64,000 nt of DNA from Streptomyces drozdowiczii (GTDB lineage Bacteria; Actinomycetota; Actinomycetes; Streptomycetales; Streptomycetaceae), in assembly GCF_026167665.1 (NCBI RefSeq), contig NZ_CP098740.1:5580001-5644000 (forward strand), given 5' to 3'. The position numbers and the translations under genes are program-made. Shown one piece after another: positions 59,708-64,000 of this stretch (positions are counted from its first letter, which is position 1; every line of letters begins with the position of its first letter). The notes beneath the pieces were generated by a model. The model saw nothing but the letters and a program-made list of their open reading frames with translations, had not been told where the DNA came from and ran no database searches.

Positions 59708-60774
59708 GCGTCCTCACCGCTTCCGCTTCCGCACCCGATGCGCTTGCCGACCGACTCGACGAAGCGGTTGAACACCTGCCGGTCGGAGGGGCGTCCCCGG
59801 TCCTGGAGACCCGCCTCCACCCGCCCGTAGAACACGGTCTGCCGCCCGTCGCAGCTGCGGCGCAGCAGCCCCTGCTCCGCGCCCTCCGGCAGGCCGTCGA
59901 AAAGGGCGGCCAGACGGTTTCCGCTCGCCATCACGTACTGCGCGGACGGCTCCTCCGGCATCCGCAGCTGCTTCCACACCACCGAGCACGTCTGGAGCCG
60001 GTCGGTGACCGCGCCCACCTGCTGCCGGTAGCGCGAGCCCTCGCCGTAGTCGAAGGTCATCCCCGGTATCCGGCACAGCGGGGACGCGGCGGACTCCTCG
60101 TCCTCGGCCACCGTCACCAGCGGGGAGCCACTGCGCAGCGGCTGCGCCGGCGCGCATCCCGTCTTCTCCATACCGGAGTTGGCGGCGGCGAGCAGCATCC
60201 GGACCACATCGGTCCGCGTGGCGATCGTGAACGGCATGGGGACCTTGCCGAGATGGCCGTCGCCCGTGCTCTCGCTGCGGATCGTCACCACGGACGGCGC
60301 GCCGTCCCTGTCGCAGGACGAGGGCAGCACCAGCATGCCCCGGTCCCCACCCACGAGGCCGTCGAGCCCGTCCGGCAGCGGCGACGCGGAGCCGTGGAAG
60401 AAGTGCGCCAGCCAGGCCCCCCGCTCCTTCGCCCCGGCGGGCACCTGCCCGTACTCCAGGGTCACCGACTCCTCGAAGGTCAGCGGCTCGTCCGAGTCGT
60501 CGTCCTCGACCGATGAGGTGACGGACACCGTGCAGGTGCCGTGCGGGCGGGCCGCCGAGGGCGCCGCGGACTCGGTGGAGCCGCGCTCGGAGCCGGACTT
60601 CTCCAGCGCCTCGTCCCCGAGGAAGGACGGCCCGCTGTTCTGCTCCCACGCGCCCCAGCAGTAACTGTCCCGGAACGGCCCGCTGTCCGTCGCCCACAGG
60701 ACGATGCCCGTCGCCAGCACCGCCCCGGCCACCACCCCGGCGATGACCGGGGCCCGTCGCCTCCCGACGCCCAT
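59704..60774 (-). CDS. Membrane-anchored hypothetical protein (paralogue pair, first)
   Basis: A 356-residue protein with a membrane helix at about 8-28 (VIAGVVAGAVLATGIVLW). The extracytoplasmic domain begins SYCWGAWEQNSGPSFLGDE and contains six or more cysteines. Its layout matches the following gene, with which it overlaps by 4 bases. ATG 60772-60774 follows AAGGGGGA. No catalytic motif is seen; function unknown. Confidence 0.75.
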   Translation of the reverse strand: MGVGRRRAPVIAGVVAGAVLATGIVLWATDSGPFRDSYCWGAWEQNSGPSFLGDEALEKSGSERGSTESAAPSAARPHGTCTVSVTSSVEDDDSDEPLTFEESVTLEYGQVPAGAKERGAWLAHFFHGSASPLPDGLDGLVGGDRGMLVLPSSCDRDGAPSVVTIRSESTGDGHLGKVPMPFTIATRTDVVRMLLAAANSGMEKTGCAPAQPLRSGSPLVTVAEDEESAASPLCRIPGMTFDYGEGSRYRQQVGAVTDRLQTCSVVWKQLRMPEEPSAQYVMASGNRLAALFDGLPEGAEQGLLRRSCDGRQTVFYGRVEAGLQDRGRPSDRQVFNRFVESVGKRIGCGSGSGEDA

Positions 60775-60881
60775 CACATTCCCCCTTGTGAAGCGGTAAA
60801 GATCGCGCAAAGCGCCGATGCTACGACGTCACCGGCCGCCCCGCGGAAGGGGGTTGCGGGCCCGGCCCGGGACAGAACGGA

Positions 60882-60910
60882 CCCGGTCGCCGATTCCGTA
60901 CGGCACCGGG
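60882..60910 (-). terminator. Probable terminator of the beta-galactosidase gene
   Basis: CCCGGT-C-GCC (60882-60891) pairs with GGC-ACCGGG (60902-60910), 9 pairs with one bulged C, starting 13 bases beyond the beta-galactosidase stop. Confidence 0.5.
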
Positions 60911-60922
60911 CCCGCCCCGGAC

Positions 60923-63850
<2,928 letters not shown>

Positions 63851-63862
63851 CTAATGAGCGAA

Positions 63863-63872
63863 GAACCGGTTC
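63863..63872 (-). promoter_or_regulatory. LacI-type palindrome ahead of the beta-galactosidase gene
   Basis: GAACCGGTTC is a perfect 10-bp palindrome with the AACCGGTT core typical of LacI-family operators, 48 bases upstream of the start. Its regulator is not in the window. Confidence 0.5.
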
Positions 63873-63910
63873 ACCATGGGCGGTCGGAGAGAGGGGCCGC
63901 ACAACGGCAC

Positions 63911-63941
63911 AGGCCCACGATTCCTGGGGAATCGTGGGCCT
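63911..63941 (-). terminator. Terminator of the tRNA-Leu gene
   Basis: A perfect 14-bp stem (AGGCCCACGATTCC, 63911-63924, with 63928-63941) and a 3-nt loop lie directly downstream of the tRNA 3' end, 5 bases past its CCA. Confidence 0.9.
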
Positions 63942-63946
63942 GTGGC

Positions 63947-64000
63947 TGGTGTCCGAGGGGGGACTTGAACCCCCACGCCCGATAAAGGGCACTAGCACCT
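63947..64000 (-). tRNA. tRNA-Leu (anticodon NAG), 3' part, cut by the window edge
   Basis: The minus strand ends with a T-arm (GGGGG TTCAAGT CCCCC), acceptor strand CTCGGAC, discriminator A and encoded CCA (63947-63949). Before it lies a long variable arm (TGCCC-TTTAT-CGGGCG), diagnostic of a type II tRNA. The last visible bases AGGT-GCTAG fit the 3' half of an anticodon arm with anticodon positions 35-36 = AG, so the gene decodes CUN leucine codons. The first anticodon base lies beyond the window. Confidence 0.9.

Noticed and set aside
63911..64000. tRNA-Leu as a possible integration (att) site
   Set aside because: The tRNA 3' end is intact with CCA and its own terminator, and no integrase or duplicated tRNA end is seen in the window.

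Overview
The window is a high-GC actinobacterial chromosome segment, almost certainly Streptomyces. Codon third positions are overwhelmingly G or C, GTG starts are common, and many genes overlap by ATGA or GTGA. Mycothiol-type formaldehyde detoxification, a long run of TetR and GntR regulators, and secreted lipases, proteases and phospholipase all fit. From memory, the order dnaE2 - imuB-like - lipase - SGNH esterase - hmgA - soxR - gntR/gntK/gntP matches the Streptomyces coelicolor core chromosome around SCO1739 to SCO1678; this was not checked. No gene-free stretch exceeds 300 bases, and no phage, IS transposase, CRISPR array or secondary-metabolite cluster was seen.

Layout. 1-2927: secreted S1 protease (5' end cut off), secreted phospholipase A2, a one-pass hypothetical protein, and a YhgE/DUF3533-like membrane protein broken by a one-base frameshift. 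3031-7618: a LexA box followed by dnaE2 and an overlapping catalytically degenerate Y-family polymerase (ImuB-like), an SOS mutagenesis cassette. 7687-12649: a secreted lipase and a secreted SGNH esterase whose promoters share a TTGGCATGA motif, with a methyltransferase, DUF402 and GNAT proteins and a small GntR between them. 12781-16928: a TetR gene with its own palindrome, then hmgA, a UTRA-type GntR regulator and a stand-alone protein resembling the C-terminal domain of type ISP restriction enzymes, all co-directional. 17005-22109: an overlapping three-gene envelope cassette (beta-helix membrane protein, cupredoxin-like lipoprotein, polytopic membrane protein) followed by a TetR gene. The polytopic protein carries a 177-bp palindromic element inserted in frame.

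22176-30349: an orphan MsiK-type ABC ATPase; an aldehyde/alcohol dehydrogenase operon and an acyl-CoA dehydrogenase that share an operator next to a TetR gene; a second TetR/MaoC pair sharing another operator; and soxR. 30398-35456: a zinc-ribbon protein, a penicillin acylase-type Ntn hydrolase frameshifted in its signal peptide, and a NamZ/DUF1343 exo-muramidase. 35603-42140: two operons (SDR, acyl-CoA ligase and TetR; APH-like kinase and acyl-CoA dehydrogenase) joined by an identical 17-bp operator. Together they look like a 4-hydroxyacid/levulinate-type catabolic regulon. 42231-50304: glucarate dehydratase, quinone-oxidoreductase-like protein, two DUF202 proteins, NUDIX, DMT exporter, FAD dehydrogenase, FUSC-like and ASCH proteins.

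50416-64000: a molybdopterin oxidoreductase with its cytochrome b partner, the gluconate genes gntP-gntK with divergent gntR, the mycothiol-dependent formaldehyde dehydrogenase with a metallo-beta-lactamase-fold hydrolase, an RluA-type pseudouridine synthase, a flavoprotein and a NUDIX protein flanking an SDR remnant, a pair of related membrane-anchored hypothetical proteins, a GH2 beta-galactosidase, and the 3' end of a tRNA-Leu.

The main theme is small catabolic units each run by a local one-component regulator whose operator can be read directly, because the same sequence occurs at two separate promoters. The two frameshifts are both single-base losses in G/C runs, so sequencing error is a live explanation for each.
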